Of a stretch of 64,000 nt of DNA, positions 11,144 to 21,666 are shown piece after piece (positions within the stretch are counted from its first letter, which is position 1; every line of letters starts with the position of its first letter). The position numbers and the translations under genes are program-made. The stretch covers positions 906,962,808-907,026,807 of the forward strand of contig CM066033.1 in NCBI GenBank assembly GCA_033557465.1. The letters run 5' to 3'. This DNA is from Ichthyophis bannanicus (Eukaryota; Chordata; Amphibia; Gymnophiona; Ichthyophiidae). The notes below the pieces were generated by a model. The model worked only from the letters and a program-made list of their open reading frames with translations, had not been told where the DNA came from and did not search any database.

Positions 11144-11934
11144 GGTAAGTAACAGCGCTTCAATGCCAGTAAAAGAGCCTTGCACAGCTACAAGACAAGC
11201 TCCAATTTAAACGCGTTTTGTTTTTTTTTGTTTTTACTTTTTGGCAGTGATCAATCAAGCAAGATGTAACTAGCTGCCCCCTAACCACCGTTTTTCAAAA
11301 CGAAGCTTCTAAACCCTAAAAAAATGACTTTGACAATGAAAAATTAAAAATTCAAAATGGCCGCCGCCACTTTTTAGGCACGAAAAATCACGCGGCTAGG
11401 CCTCCCCGACTCCTAAGGAGCTGCCAAAACACCTCAACTAACCCCCAAATACCTCCCCCAGGTAAACCCCAAAGTCCAGAGTACTCACCAGACCTCGGGA
11501 GAGAACGAAGAAGGGCAGCGCTGGACCCCTCAGAAGCACAGCTTTCAAAGCAGCATCAGCTCCTGGAGAGACTCAAAATCCTGTGGTAATAACCACTGCC
11601 TGCTGCTGGGAGTCTCTATATAGCCTTCTACCTGCTCCTCACCCTTCCAAGCGGGTTCGGGGGCAGGGAGGCAAAGGCAGGCACACTCCTGTGCCACTGC
11701 CATGCTTGTTTCAATGCTGAGGCAGGGAGGGGAGGGGGGAGGGGTTAGGGAGCAGAGAAAGGAGAAACAGCCTCAGCAGAACAGATCTCTATAGCAGCAG
11801 CAGGCACCTAAATAGCAAGAAAATCTAAATTTAAAAACAAAAGATGAACTAAAGAAACAAATTAAGCTCTGCTTATTTGTCCCTCTGAGCCCAGTCCTGG
11901 GCTCAGAACCTCCAAGCTGCTTGGAGACTGAAAG
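11144..11934 (-). other. DIRS 5' leader
   Basis: Untranslated region between the right terminal repeat and gag in the minus orientation. No open frame of note. It contains A/T-rich runs near 11220-11350 and a GGGAGGGG-rich patch near 11720-11760. A transcription start probably lies here or in the repeat; I see no clear TATA box. Confidence 0.6.
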
Positions 11935-12069
11935 TACTGGTGAAAGGGGGCGGAGCGAGCCTATTTGTACCAGTGACATCACGACGATGACATCTTTGTG
12001 TCTCCAAAGCTGCTGGTGGAGGTTGACAACTCTATCTTTCCGGGACTGGACTAGAGGGACGCTAAGGAA
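11935..12069. repeat. DIRS right terminal repeat
   Basis: Inverted partner of 6132-6253. The outer bases GGACGCTAAGGAA recur inverted in the internal complementary region at 6691-6705, fixing the right boundary at about 12069. Confidence 0.88.
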
Positions 12070-12240
12070 CCTTTTGTTAAGGAATTAAAGGAAAAAGGGG
12101 CTACCATGGTTTTCAAAATAAGTAGCTGAAAAGTTATATGAAAAAGAATTACCCTATGAGAGATCACAGAAAGAGAAGACGGGAAACTATATCTGCAAAA
12201 ACTAAAGAAGCTAGAAACAGTCTGAAAAGTAGTCCACTGC

Positions 12241-12500
12241 ATGTAAAATTTCTCATATTGTGGGTATCCTGAAAACCAGACTGGCTGGACATCTTCTGAG
12301 GACTGGAATGAGAACCCTGGATCTAAGGAAATACTTTACAGAAAGTGTAATGGATGTGTGGAACAGCCTTCCAGTGAACATGGTGAAGACAAGGAGCATC
12401 CCTAGAATTCATAAAAGCATGGGACAAGCACAGAGAATAGCTAAGGAAGAAGGTACTGCAGAGCTGTTGGTTTGGGTAAGCAGACTGGATAGGCCATACA
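12241..12500 (+). pseudogene. CR1/Jockey-type LINE C-terminal fragment
   Basis: One frame contains RKYFTESVMDVWNSLPV followed by VKTRSIPRIHKSMGQA. This resembles the C-terminal block of CR1-like ORF2 proteins (an F-F-x-x-R-V-x-x-W-N-S-L-P type motif); compare [19 protein letters not shown] in the copy at 42141-44117. It is short and old. Family placement is by this block only. Confidence 0.55.
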
Positions 12501-12516
12501 GTCCTTTTTGTATGTC

Positions 12517-12632
12517 ATGTTCTATATTTCTGGTCAGTGACACACAAGCTTATTTATTTAGCTGTGCTTTTCAGCTATAAAAGCACAGCTAAATAAATAA
12601 ATATGTATGTCACCAACTAGAAATATAGAATG
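12517..12632. repeat. Long hairpin with perfect 22-bp inner arms
   Basis: Positions 12550-12571 and 12579-12600 are perfect reverse complements around a 7-base loop (12572-12578). Outside them 12517-12543 and 12608-12632 pair imperfectly ('ttctatatttctggtcagtgaca' against 'tgtcaccaactagaaatataga'). It could be a hairpin mobile element, a palindromic tail or a structured RNA. Confidence 0.75.
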
Positions 12633-12769
12633 CCTACAACGAAAGCAGCGAGAATCTTAATCTGCGAAATGTAAACTAGGGCATCCCATCTGTAGAGAAG
12701 TGGAGATATTTTGAAATTCATTCAAGAGACTATTCTCAAATAAAATGTAGCAAAACCCAAAATGATGTA

Positions 12770-13577
12770 GGGGAGGAGGAGGCAGCAATACTGAACCTGG
12801 TATCCCAGCAGGATCAAACAGTTGAGAAACCATGTAGAAAACAATGTATATGAGAAATTGACTAGAAGGCTGTCAAACGGAAATGAACCTGAAGAGCCAA
12901 GCAAAAAAATCCTAGAACAAATCAAACACAGTTCCAGGGGTGGGTCCTGGACGGGTATACCAGGACTCAAGCAAAGGACATTATCTGGTAAGTAAATTGT
13001 CACATTCCATATCATCCTGCTAGACTAGACCAGTCCAGACAAGTGGGAAGCTATGCCTCCACTGGGCAGGAAGACGACACCGCAGCTCACTAAACCTTGT
13101 AGCCAAAGGCCATGTTCACCAAGCATGGACATCCAAGCTATAAGCTTGACAAAAAGTGGAAAGTAATGCCCACAGTGTAACCCGATGATGTCTGAAAGGG
13201 CTACAGAGCTATGCTCTGTCTCCGAGGACGCTGGAACCCAAGAATGGGAAAACAAACTCTCCAGAACCAGCCAGCTCAGTAAAATATATGCTGAGGAAAA
13301 TGCCTCCGTGATCCAGCATCCCAAGGTAAACTCGGCTGTTGTGACACCCTCACTCAGGTCAGAAAACAGCACAAAAGATGATCAGACTTACAAAAAGAGA
13401 CCGCTTTCCAGGATGAATCTAGTGAGAAGGCTCTTCGCTTGCCACAGGTCAAACAATGCTTCCTAGCGGAAGGCAAAAAAGAGTTAAGGCAAGGCAAGGC
13501 AAACATTTGAGCGTGCCAAGGCCATGTAGGCATAAAGGTGCATGTTAACAGAGCGCGTACAAGGATACTTGGGCAGG
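12770..13577 (-). mobile_element. Older DIRS remnant, 3' part (internal complementary region and recombinase end)
   Basis: At 12960-13055 a circle-junction-like string (GGTAAGTAAATTG...CATTCCATATCATCCTGCTAGACTAGACCAGTCCAG) mirrors the internal complementary regions of the two other DIRS copies. Recombinase sequence follows. The right half of the same element seems to reappear at 18604-19395, after the nested copy. Its left terminal repeat was not found, so the left edge is approximate. Confidence 0.6.
13025..13372 (-). pseudogene. DIRS tyrosine recombinase C-terminal fragment
   Basis: The text CWITEAFSSAYILLSW corresponds to RWLKEAIASAYILRGR in the intact-order recombinase at 6751-7790. The downstream H-x-x-R and Tyr region is degraded (HSWVPASSETEHSSVAL). 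Only the end of the catalytic domain remains. Confidence 0.6.
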
Positions 13578-13735
13578 AAGGAGAAATTTTTACTTACCAA
13601 TAATTTCCTTTCCTGGAATCCTGCTAGACCAGTCCAGACTATTGGTTGTGTCCCCCTGCCAACGGATGGTGAGACAGAGAAAAATTCCTGAAGCTTTGTG
13701 ACATCACCCATGGTATAAAAACCCATCCCCCAAGG
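13578..13735. repeat. Second DIRS left terminal repeat
   Basis: Contains CCTGCTAGACCAGTCCAGAC, then a GTGTCCCCCTGCC word, GTGACATCACCCATGGTATAAA and CCCATCCCCCAAGGGGAGC. It is the inverted counterpart of 18465-18590. Confidence 0.8.
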
Positions 13736-13964
13736 GGAGCTTAGGTATAACCATAAACAGCAGGAGTTCAAACAGCCAAGGAAGCACAAAACCAGACCAA
13801 AAATGAGTTCATAAATGAGTAACCCTTGTAACAAGCTAAATTGAACAATGTGAAACAGAACCCGCAGGCCAAGGAGTAATGTACATGGCGAGGTACAGCA
13901 ATGTCACAGATATGTAAAGAAAGTCTTAGCTAGGCGACGAACTAAACAGTTTAGAGGGGTGGAT

Positions 13965-14075
13965 CTTGGACTGGTCTAGCAAGATTCCAGGAAAGGAAAT
14001 CATCAGTAAGTAAAATTTCTCCTTCCAAATACATCCTGCTAGACCAGTCCAGATTAGTGGGGAGTACCATAGTTA
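13965..14075. repeat. Second DIRS internal complementary region
   Basis: The first half is the reverse complement of the left end (GGACTGGTCTAGCAAGATTC...AGTAAGTAAAATTTC). The second half is the reverse complement of the right end (TTCCAAATACATCCTGCTAG). The two are joined directly. Confidence 0.8.
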
Positions 14076-14099
14076 AACCACTCCAGGGCGAGAACAAAC

Positions 14100-14835
14100 A
14101 GCTGAGCCAAGATAGAGGCTCCAAAGCAAGCTGCTTCTCGAGTTTGGACCAGGTGGCCGCCCTGCAGTTATCTAACGGAGCTACCCATGAATATTCTGCC
14201 CAGGAGGTAGTGCATAGAATGCACCCGAAGCCCTATGGGCACAGGTTTGTTCAATAAAATATAAGCTGGCTCAATGGTCTGCTTGATCCATCATGCAATG
14301 GTCACTTTGGAAGCATTCACTTCTTTTCGTGGACAAGAAGCCAGGACAAAAAGGTGATCGGAGAGATTAAATGTACTATTGAGTTTGAGGTAACAGCATA
14401 ACGCCCTATCAACATCCAACAGGTGAAGGACACGGTTGTCACCCGAAGACTTTTCCTTAAAAAGGGAAGGAAACACAACCAATTGGTTGACATGAAAATC
14501 CAAAAGGACCTTAGGCAGAAAAGAGGGCACTACTCAAATGGTAACCCCCTCTGGGGAAAGAGACAGAAATGAATCCCAGCAAGGAAGTGCTTGGAGCTCT
14601 GAAGGTGCTGTGCTGAAGTAACTGCTATAAGAAAAACAGTTTTGAGACTCAAATATTTTGAGAGATGCCCTACAGAGGCTCAAACGGGGCACAGGTGAGT
14701 ACGTGAAGCACTAAGGATAGATCCCAAGAAGAGACAATTGGATGAATGGAGGGCCTCGGGGAGTGAACGCCTGCAGAAAATGGGAAACGTAAGAGACTGC
14801 CCATGGAGAGGCCACCAAAAGCATGTCAAGGCCGC
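14100..14835 (-). pseudogene. Second DIRS tyrosine recombinase remnant
   Basis: The frame at 14291-14530 reads DFHVNQLVVFPSLF and LHLLDVDRALCCYL. These correspond to AFHVNQVVSLPVF and LHRLDVRRVLKRYL in the first DIRS recombinase. Flanking frames are broken by indels, and I could not see an intact catalytic R-H-R-Y set. Confidence 0.7.
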
Positions 14836-15034
14836 AATATGCATCTTTAAAGAATTAAGGGCAAGACCCTTATCAAATTCATCCTGAAGGGAGGAAAGAA
14901 TGTCTGGAATATCAACTCACCAAGGGAGAGGAATCTCTTAGAACCTAAGAGTCTGTTCCTCTGGAACATTTGATCCCATCCTGTCTGTCGAGATAAGTCA
15001 CAGTGGTGAAATTGTCAGAAAGTATTCGGACTTC

Positions 15035-16338
15035 TTAACCCTGGAGGTGGGATTGAAAGAAAGTGGAGCCAGACGAACAGTCCGAGCTTTGAGGTGATTG
15101 ATGGTCCAAGAGGCTTCTTGAATGGACAAAGATCCCTGCGCTGCCTCCCCAATCTGCAAGGCTGGCAACCGTGGTGACCACAACCCAATGCAGAATTTCC
15201 AAGGGAACGCCCTTCAGCAAGCGAGGACAAATCCACCAGTGAAGACTTTGGCGAACCACTGAAGAAAAGGGTATAAAAAAAAATGATATTCCTGGGTAAG
15301 ATGTGGACCAGCACAACAGGAGACAGTACTGAAGTGGATGCAAGTGAGCACAGGCCCAGGGAACTATGTCGAGAGCAGAAGCCATGGTGCCGAGGAGTTG
15401 TAGGTAATCCCAGACATTGAGAGATGCCAGGCGCCAGAAGGCATGGACACAGATGTTCTTGCATCTGTCATAAGAGAGGAAGACAAGAACCACTCATGTT
15501 GAAGTGGGTGCTGAGGAATTTCTGAGACTGAACCGGGCACAGATTACTTTTGGCATTATTGACCACTCAGCCGAGACAGTCCAGAAAGGAGAAGACCTGA
15601 GAGAACACAGAAGTAGTCTCATCGAAACTCGTTACTCTGATCAGCCAATCATCTAGATAAGGATGAACCACAATACCTTGGCACACCGCAGGATAGCTGC
15701 CACTGCTACCATCGCCTTGGAGAAAGTGCTAGGAGCTGTGGCAAGACCAAAAGGACAAGGTATGAAACTGATAATGTTGAACGAGGACCACAAAACAAAT
15801 ACTGATGATGATCTGGCAGACTGGAATGTGAAAATATGCTTCCTCCAGGTCCAGGGATGTGAGACGTTCGCCTGGCCAAACAGCTTGAATGACTGTCCTG
15901 AGGGTTTCCATCTGAAATGGCACCTGAAGGCAGCAACTGACTCCCTTGAGGTCCAGGATAGGACAGAAGGAGCCATTCTTGGGAACAACAAAGTAAATGG
16001 AATAGTGACCAGAACCTCTTTTTGAGGGAGGAACTGAGCATATCAAATTGAGCTGAAGAAGGTGGTGGAGAAATCGGGCATACAGCCGCTGCCTTGGCCG
16101 CGGAACCGCATGGAGAGACAAGGAAGACATTTGGCACAGGCTCAGTGAAGCTGAGGGCATATCCCTGTATTAGTACCTCGAGTACCCATTGCTCCGATAT
16201 TATTAGGGTCCATTCGCAGGAAATACCGTAAGCATCTGCCCACAGGAGGCACCCCAGAATGAACCCGGAAACTGTCAATAGGAAGATTTTGCAGAACCGG
16301 AAAACTTGTTGAATGAGGAGAAATTGTCCCAGATGCAA
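15035..16338 (-). pseudogene. Second DIRS RT-RNase H remnant
   Basis: Pieces in different frames carry YSIYFVVPKNGSFCPILDLK and ERLTSLDLEEAYFHIPV (motif A region, 15729-16160). WDYLQLLGTMASALDIV (15035-15493) parallels WQYLQLLGTMAATIDLV of the first copy. The motif C region near 15650 reads as a diverged LDDW-like string. Inactive. Confidence 0.75.
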
Positions 16339-16374
16339 TGGATACTCTGAAAGGGCTGAGGCTTACAACCAGCC

Positions 16375-17383
16375 CTACTCGAAGAACTGGATTTGCCAGG
16401 CCACTAGCGATGAATGTCTCTGAAGCAGACTAAGATGAGGACGTAGACAACGACATGGCAGGATGAAAATTGGATTTGGGCTTATCCTCTGGCAAATATT
16501 AAAACTTGACTTCCCCCAATCCTTCACAAGGAGGCAGCCCTTGAAAGGAAGCTTGGTGAGACGGGACTTGGAAGCAGCATCCACATTCCAATGATGGAGC
16601 CACAGCCAACACAGAGTCACTGTAGCAGCAGCCACAGACTGAGCAGATAAGCACAGCATATAAAAAAGGCATCTGCAAGAAAGGCAGTGACCGACTAAAC
16701 AAGGCAAACCCAGATCATCCGGAAGTGAATGAGGCCATCGGAGCAAAGCACATGCAATGAGACTTCCGCAAACAGAGGCCTGAACTGCCAAGGTCGAGGA
16801 CGAGAAAGTGGTTTTTAAGAAGCCTTCCACCTTGCAATACATTTGATAAAAGAGGGCAGTGCGGCCCTCCACAGGAATAATTCTGCGTTTAATGACTGCA
16901 GTTACCAGGGAATCTACTTTAGGGAAACGCAACCACTTGTCAAGATCATCCAAAGACCAATCACGCCCAAAGTGAAGAGCAGAGTGTAGAGGCATCAGGA
17001 GAATCCCACTCTAAGGGGACCATCTACTGTAGTTCCAGGGGAAAGAGAAAAGCCTTAGAAGGTTTCCTGATGCCCACGATGAGGGGGTCTGCCTGAGGTT
17101 TAAAGGAATCCGAAGACTGTTGCGCTTGAAAGTCTGAGAGGTGCAGAGCCTCCATAATTTGACCAATGAGAGCAGGAAGCTCTTCCTTACAGAATAACCG
17201 GATATCCTGACCATCTTTTCGAGGCTCCTGGTCATCTTCCAATGGTGAGAGCTCTACTCCTTCCTGGCTGAACTCAGAAGTGATAGAATGTTCATCTGAA
17301 GGACTGTCACAGTCTTCCCCTGCAGTCCCCAGGAGAAGGTATCCTGGGCCAGATCTAAAGAAGCTCCAGCCAAACTTTGGCAT
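16375..17383 (-). pseudogene. Second DIRS gag remnant
   Basis: The frame at 16375-16995 has LRFPKVDSLVTAVIKRRIIP and DAASKSRLTKLPFKG, parallel to the first copy's gag. The frame at 17024-17383 has an acidic segment ending near EELPALIGQIMEALHL, matching EELPALISETLTVLNM. The two frames are separated by a frameshift near 17010. Confidence 0.72.
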
Positions 17384-18464
17384 CCACGCTTTCTAGACAG
17401 TGGATCAGCAGCAGTCGGAGTAGCCGAAGTCCCCGAGCGCCACATATCCCAGGCCTGACAGAATAGCTGCATAAACTGGAGATCAAAGCTATCAGCTGAA
17501 GTCTACATAGGCTGAATAGAGTTGTAGAGGATGAGCAGGCTGCTCAGACAACAAAACCTGAGGAAGGGCATCTTAAGATCTAGCATCACCCTGAGGTAAC
17601 CCAAAAGGAACTAAATCAAGAGACCTGGAAGGGCTACTGGAGCCAGGACCTGCAGACGCATTAGGACCCCCTTGATCAGAACCACAGGAGGAACAAAAAC
17701 TACCTGTCAAAGTCTAACATTTCTTCCCACAACCAAAGCAGTGCTGTAGGGAAGAAGGCATTTTCAGAACAGGATAAAAGAAAGTCACAGAAAGAGCTGG
17801 GGAGGCAAAAAGCAACAGACTCTGAAGAAAGAATGGCAGCCATGGCACAAAGATTATGGCAGGAAACAGCAAAACAGACCCAGGAAGCAGCCACCAACTG
17901 ACTACATGAAGCGAAGCAGGAAAAAGGCAACTGCAGAAAATTGAGCACACTGAAAAAAAGAAGGGAGGTGCACGTGGTTAGAACAAGATACCGCTGAAAA
18001 ACAGATTGGTACACTGTTTTAAAAGAGAACGGCAAAAGAAATAACACTCACTGCTCTCGGAGGAAAAGACAGATAAAGAAGGAAGAGTCCGGAGAAAAAA
18101 AAAACTGCCCAACTTCTTCCTCAGCAACTGGGTCCTTGAATAAGTTTTTTTTGTTTTTTTAAACTAGCTTTAAGGATTTAGAAAAATAATAAAAGGCGAC
18201 TGCCAACTTAGCTGATAGAAGAGCACCTCTGAAGGGGAGTGCTTCTGCTCATGAGGTTGCAGCTTTCCATTCTGACTGTTCTGCAAGCAAGACTTCTGTT
18301 TCTCTTGACCAAGAGCAGCTCTGGAAAGTGAAGGAAGGAAAACTATTGGCAAAGAAGGGGCACCACAGTGTGCACAACTGCCAAAGATAGCTACACCGAC
18401 ACCAATCTCTTTTCAGAGACCGCCAGGAGCTAGGAGAACACCATCTGCTGAGACAGAGAAAATA
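17384..18464 (-). other. Second DIRS gag start and leader
   Basis: In minus orientation this lies between the terminal repeat and recognisable gag. The short open frames at 17700-18047 are not convincing. A likely gag N-terminal Cys-rich string near 17680-17760 is too broken to call. Nothing else is seen. Confidence 0.45.
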
Positions 18465-18603
18465 CTGAAGCTCCCCTTGGGGGATGGGTTTTTATACCAA
18501 GAGTGATGTCACAAAGCTTTGTGAATTTTTCTCCGTCTCACCATCTGCTGGCAGGGGGACACAACCCAATAGTCTGGACTGGTCTAGCAGGATGTATTTG
18601 GAA
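18465..18603. repeat. Second DIRS right terminal repeat
   Basis: Inverted partner of 13590-13735, including CTCCCCTTGGGGGATGGGTT, CACCATCTGCTGGCAGGGGG and GTCTGGACTGGTCTAGCAGG. It ends at GTATTTGGAA. Confidence 0.83.
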
Positions 18604-19395
18604 TGCACATTGTAGCTGCTCAGGCAGAATGCGCAAGGTGCGCAAGCACAGAAAACATTAACAGCATGTGATGGAAGATGGTGGGAATCACAGATACAGA
18701 GTCAACGGTCACCCGCAGTCCACCCCAACTGTTGCCCCAACAGGTGACAGCAGGAGCCCCCTGACAAGGACAATGACTACGTCAAGCCTTGGTACTCACC
18801 CCCCCCCACCCCCCCCCGCCCCCAAGCAGGGCAAACTGTGACAGGCTCAGTGCTACTTCCCAGTCGCTGTCTCTTTCTTTCACATGCTTGAATAACAGGC
18901 TAAGTCACATACCTCTGAGGTGACTTCAGTCTTTGGAGAGAGCAAGGCAGAGACAGTGGAGGAGGGAGGGGTGCAGAGGTTGTGCGAGACTGCTGAACTC
19001 TTCCAAATCCTTCCAATTTTCTGGCTACTCAACAGGTCTTTAACAGGATAAGAGCGTGGAGTTGAGCCAATTTTCCCTCCTCCTTTGGCTACTGAAAACA
19101 TCTTAGTCTAATGGAGCCTCCCACATCATGCTCAAGTGACAGTCACCCTCGAGGTGGTTGTTCATGAGCGAATAAATCTTTTTTTTCTCTCAATTGTTCA
19201 GATTTTCTTCAGAGATGAAAAAAAATCCATCCACCATATGCTGGACAGAATACTACTAGTGGCTCAAGCTAATAGAGGCATGGGAGAGATGTCATTGAAA
19301 CCTGGGCATGTCACTGGCTTCTGTCTCCACCAATCTTCTGGTTGAGGAACACAACCCAATTGTCTGGATGGTCTAACAGGACAATATGGAACTGT
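18604..19395 (-). mobile_element. Older DIRS remnant, 5' part with terminal repeat
   Basis: At 19304-19395 a diverged right terminal repeat reads CCAATCTTCTGGTTGAGGAA, then ACACAACCCAATTGTCTGGA and AATATGGAA. This mirrors the internal complementary region at 12960-13055. The rest (18604-19303) has no recognisable gag or RT and holds a C-run near 18800-18823; the coding middle seems deleted. Confidence 0.55.
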
Positions 19396-21299
19396 AATTC
19401 CAGGTAGCACTAGGCTCTGAATTAAAAGCAATGCTAGTAAATTATATGGAATAAGGGAAGAGGAAAAAAAGAAGTTGAAAAAAAGTTTAATATCATATTC
19501 CTAGGAGGTTCATCAACTTCCAATATGGGAAAGGTCTTTTATTTTACTCTAACCACAATGGTGAAATGTTGCCTTCATATTAAAAATCATCTCTGCTGGT
19601 ATAATTCCTGGCATTTTCACATGGTGCTGGCAAAAACTTATAATGTGCAAGAACTATTTACTAGGGATGTGCAGGACAAAAAATGAGCGGGGCATTGTTT
19701 TTTCATCTTCATTTAATTCTTTTCAATAGTGCGCCCTATTGCACAATAGAGCGCACTATTCATGCAAGTTCAAACAGTTATACTGCACAACAGGATGCCC
19801 TATTGTCACTTTCATTTCAAAATGAAAGTAAATCTCTACTATTTACCTTCTCTGCACAAGATGGCATAGATAGAACATTCAGCTTGACAAACCTTTGTAA
19901 TACATCTAGATGGACCATACTGGCCTTTATCTGCCGTCATTTACTATGTTACTATGAAGCAAAGGGATGCATTAGTCACCCAGGTCTGCACTTTCAAATC
20001 CTGCCTACTGCTGAATTACATATTTGAAATGTGAATTCAGGCCAAGGCCCTGCTTCTACAGTCCAATACAGTTGCCAGATTTCCACGATTTTGACTATAG
20101 ACTCATGAGCTATAATCACCCCATATCCCTGGTTTCAGTGGGAACAGAGGCAAAGGACTTTGCTTCTCTTGCATACCCCTCTGATGTAGGATCTTCTCGA
20201 TCCTATTAATGTAAAATTAACTTGTCTGAAAAAAAGTGGAATTTTAAAATATGTATAGAACATCTATCCAGCAATGGCTTCTGCCACCCAAGGCAGACCC
20301 TCCATGCCCCCACCTTGCACTGAAATGGCAGCGGTTGAACTACCACTTCAGCGCTGCCTCAGGCCTTAAAGTGCCCATGTGCACTCATGGCCTGCTGCTC
20401 CTGACCCCCTCCCCTCCAATGCAACTTTCTTGGAGGGAGGGCAGGAGTGGAAGGCTGGAATTGCACACGTGCATGGGTGTTTTAAAGCCTGCCACAGTGC
20501 TGAAACAGTTCAGCTGCCGCTTGGGGGGGGGGGGGGGTAGTGATGCCACCCACCAGGGTCTGTGACCGCCTAGTGGATGGGCCAGCCCTGTATTATCTGT
20601 ATGTATATTATGCCACCTTTTTCATGGCTTACTAAAATTAACCCATGGTCCTCGTGTATTAATGAGAGTTCTGCATGGGTGTACCAGCATTTCTTTTGCT
20701 CAGGAAAATACACTATGTGCTATGCCTTCTTAGAACTTGAGAAGGGCTGCTACTGACTTTTTTTAAACTTTTGAATGCTATCGAGACTGGTAATTTCAAA
20801 ATATTTGGGGGAAAGACCCTGCTCCTACCAACCCTGTCAAAGTGTCCCAGATTTGCTCTCCAAAGATCTTTTAACCTGAATATCCTCTAAACTGTTCTGG
20901 CCTACCAGATCACCTTGTTTAAATGGACAAGCAGCCAAGGAGCATGCTTCTTTATAAACTGTTTCCCATCACTCCGGGTATCTCTAAGGTAATTGACCTG
21001 AACGTGGAACTAAAAGCAGGAGCTCATGCATGCTCACAGTATAACTTGAGAGCCGGCCCAATGCTCGGCACGACAGAGCACAGTTTAAACATGCTGGACT
21101 ACTGCTTAGATCTCCTTATCTGTTCTTTTGTTAACTATTTTTCTTATACTTTATTTTTAAGTTGGGACTTAGGAGGACTAAAGCTTAGGCCACTTTCTGG
21201 AGTATGTCCTATGAACACTATTGTCTCAGCCAATACAGAACAAAATGTGGAAGAGAGGTTTCTTTATTTGGCATGGTTGGGGGGAAACCAAGGTACGTC
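19396..21299. other. Probable CAD intron sequence without genes
   Basis: I see no protein-coding signal. A LINE-tail-like string lies at 19880-19957 and a 16-base G-run near 20522-20537. I searched the minus strand by eye for CAD exon 2 (a G-Y-P-E-A-type block) and did not find it. Confidence 0.45.
19880..19957 (+). mobile_element. CR1/L2-type LINE 3' tail
   Basis: The words TAGATGGACCATACTGGCC and TCTGCCGTCATTTACTATGT followed by TACTATG resemble a common vertebrate LINE 3' end of the same general type as the 'tgatggacc...' tails elsewhere in this window. Too short for a firm family. Confidence 0.45.
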
Positions 21300-21460
21300 T
21301 GCTGGCAAGGAGGGGCGGAGGTGAGCACTGCTGCCGATGTACCGGGACCAGCAGCAAAGCATTTCTCCCAGCACACTCTTCTTTAACCACCACTCCTGCA
21401 GAGATGGACAAGAGGTTACGAAATCCCCCTCCCCTCACTAGCCCCGGGGCCAGCACCGCT

Positions 21461-21466
21461 ACTCAC
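21461..21466 (-). other. CAD: CAD exon 1 splice donor
   Basis: On the minus strand the exon ends ...GAAGTGG and is followed by GTGAGT, a strong consensus 5' splice site. The split leaves one base of the next codon, a Val-type G, so the intron is phase 1. Confidence 0.8.
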
Positions 21467-21548
21467 CCACTTCCCCGGACACCGAGGCAACCGCGCCAAA
21501 GAGGCGGCCTCTGTACACCGACCCATCCTCCAGCAACAACGAGGCCAT
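21467..21548 (-). CDS. CAD: CAD, first coding exon (pyrimidine biosynthesis)
   Basis: The minus strand from ATG (21548) reads MASLLLEDGSVYRGRLFGAV, then ASVSGEV, then the donor. From memory of the family, animal CAD proteins start with M-A-x-L-x-L-E-D-G-S-x-x-x-G...F-G-A...G-E-V, the first strand of the glutaminase (CPSase small-subunit) domain. CAD is the cytosolic trifunctional enzyme that makes carbamoyl phosphate, carbamoyl aspartate and dihydroorotate. Only 27 codons plus one base are here. The frame, the donor and the CpG island agree. Later exons should lie to the left, but I see none, so intron 1 may exceed 21 kb or continue outside. A retained exon of a pseudogene is unlikely because splice site and promoter are intact. 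Confidence 0.85.
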
Positions 21549-21666
21549 GTCCCCGCTCCGCCACCCGGTTCTCTCTCTCTCTCTCACACACGCACCCGTG
21601 AACGTGCACACGCCGGCTCGGGGCTCCCCAGTGCAACGCGGGCCCGGGACCGAGCTGGACGCGCGC

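Larger units (their letters stand above)
6090..12069 (-). mobile_element. Full-length DIRS-like tyrosine-recombinase retrotransposon
   Basis: The order on the minus strand is terminal repeat (12069-11935), gag (11143-9647), RT-RNase H (9909-7771), tyrosine recombinase (about 7790-6751), internal complementary region (6730-6631), terminal repeat (6255-6090). This is the DIRS1 architecture. DIRS elements are thought to pass through a circular intermediate and integrate by recombinase, without target duplication, and none is seen here. Boundaries were set by comparing each outer end with the internal complementary region; both share an AA dinucleotide at the junction. Gag is intact; RT and recombinase carry a stop and frameshifts. 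It is oriented like CAD, in the probable CAD intron 1. It is the best preserved of five DIRS traces in the window. Confidence 0.9.
13578..18603 (-). mobile_element. Second DIRS element, degraded, nested in an older DIRS
   Basis: It has the same architecture as the element at 6090-12069: right terminal repeat (18603-18465), gag remnants, RT remnants, recombinase remnants, internal complementary region (14075-13965) and left terminal repeat (13735-13578). The repeats share a TTGGGGGATGGGTTTTTATACC block and GTCTGGACTGGTCTAGCAGG. The sequence differs clearly from the first copy, so this is another subfamily. All frames are broken. The outer ends were fixed by matching to the internal complementary region. 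Both halves of a third DIRS flank it, so it inserted into that one. Confidence 0.83.

Noticed and set aside
8106..11148. Several plus-strand frames of 70-170 codons across the DIRS element
   Set aside because: They lie opposite gag and RT in GC-rich sequence and have no recognisable motifs.
13484..13834. 116-codon minus-strand frame with hydrophobic text
   Set aside because: Spans the DIRS left terminal repeat; composition alone mimics membrane segments.
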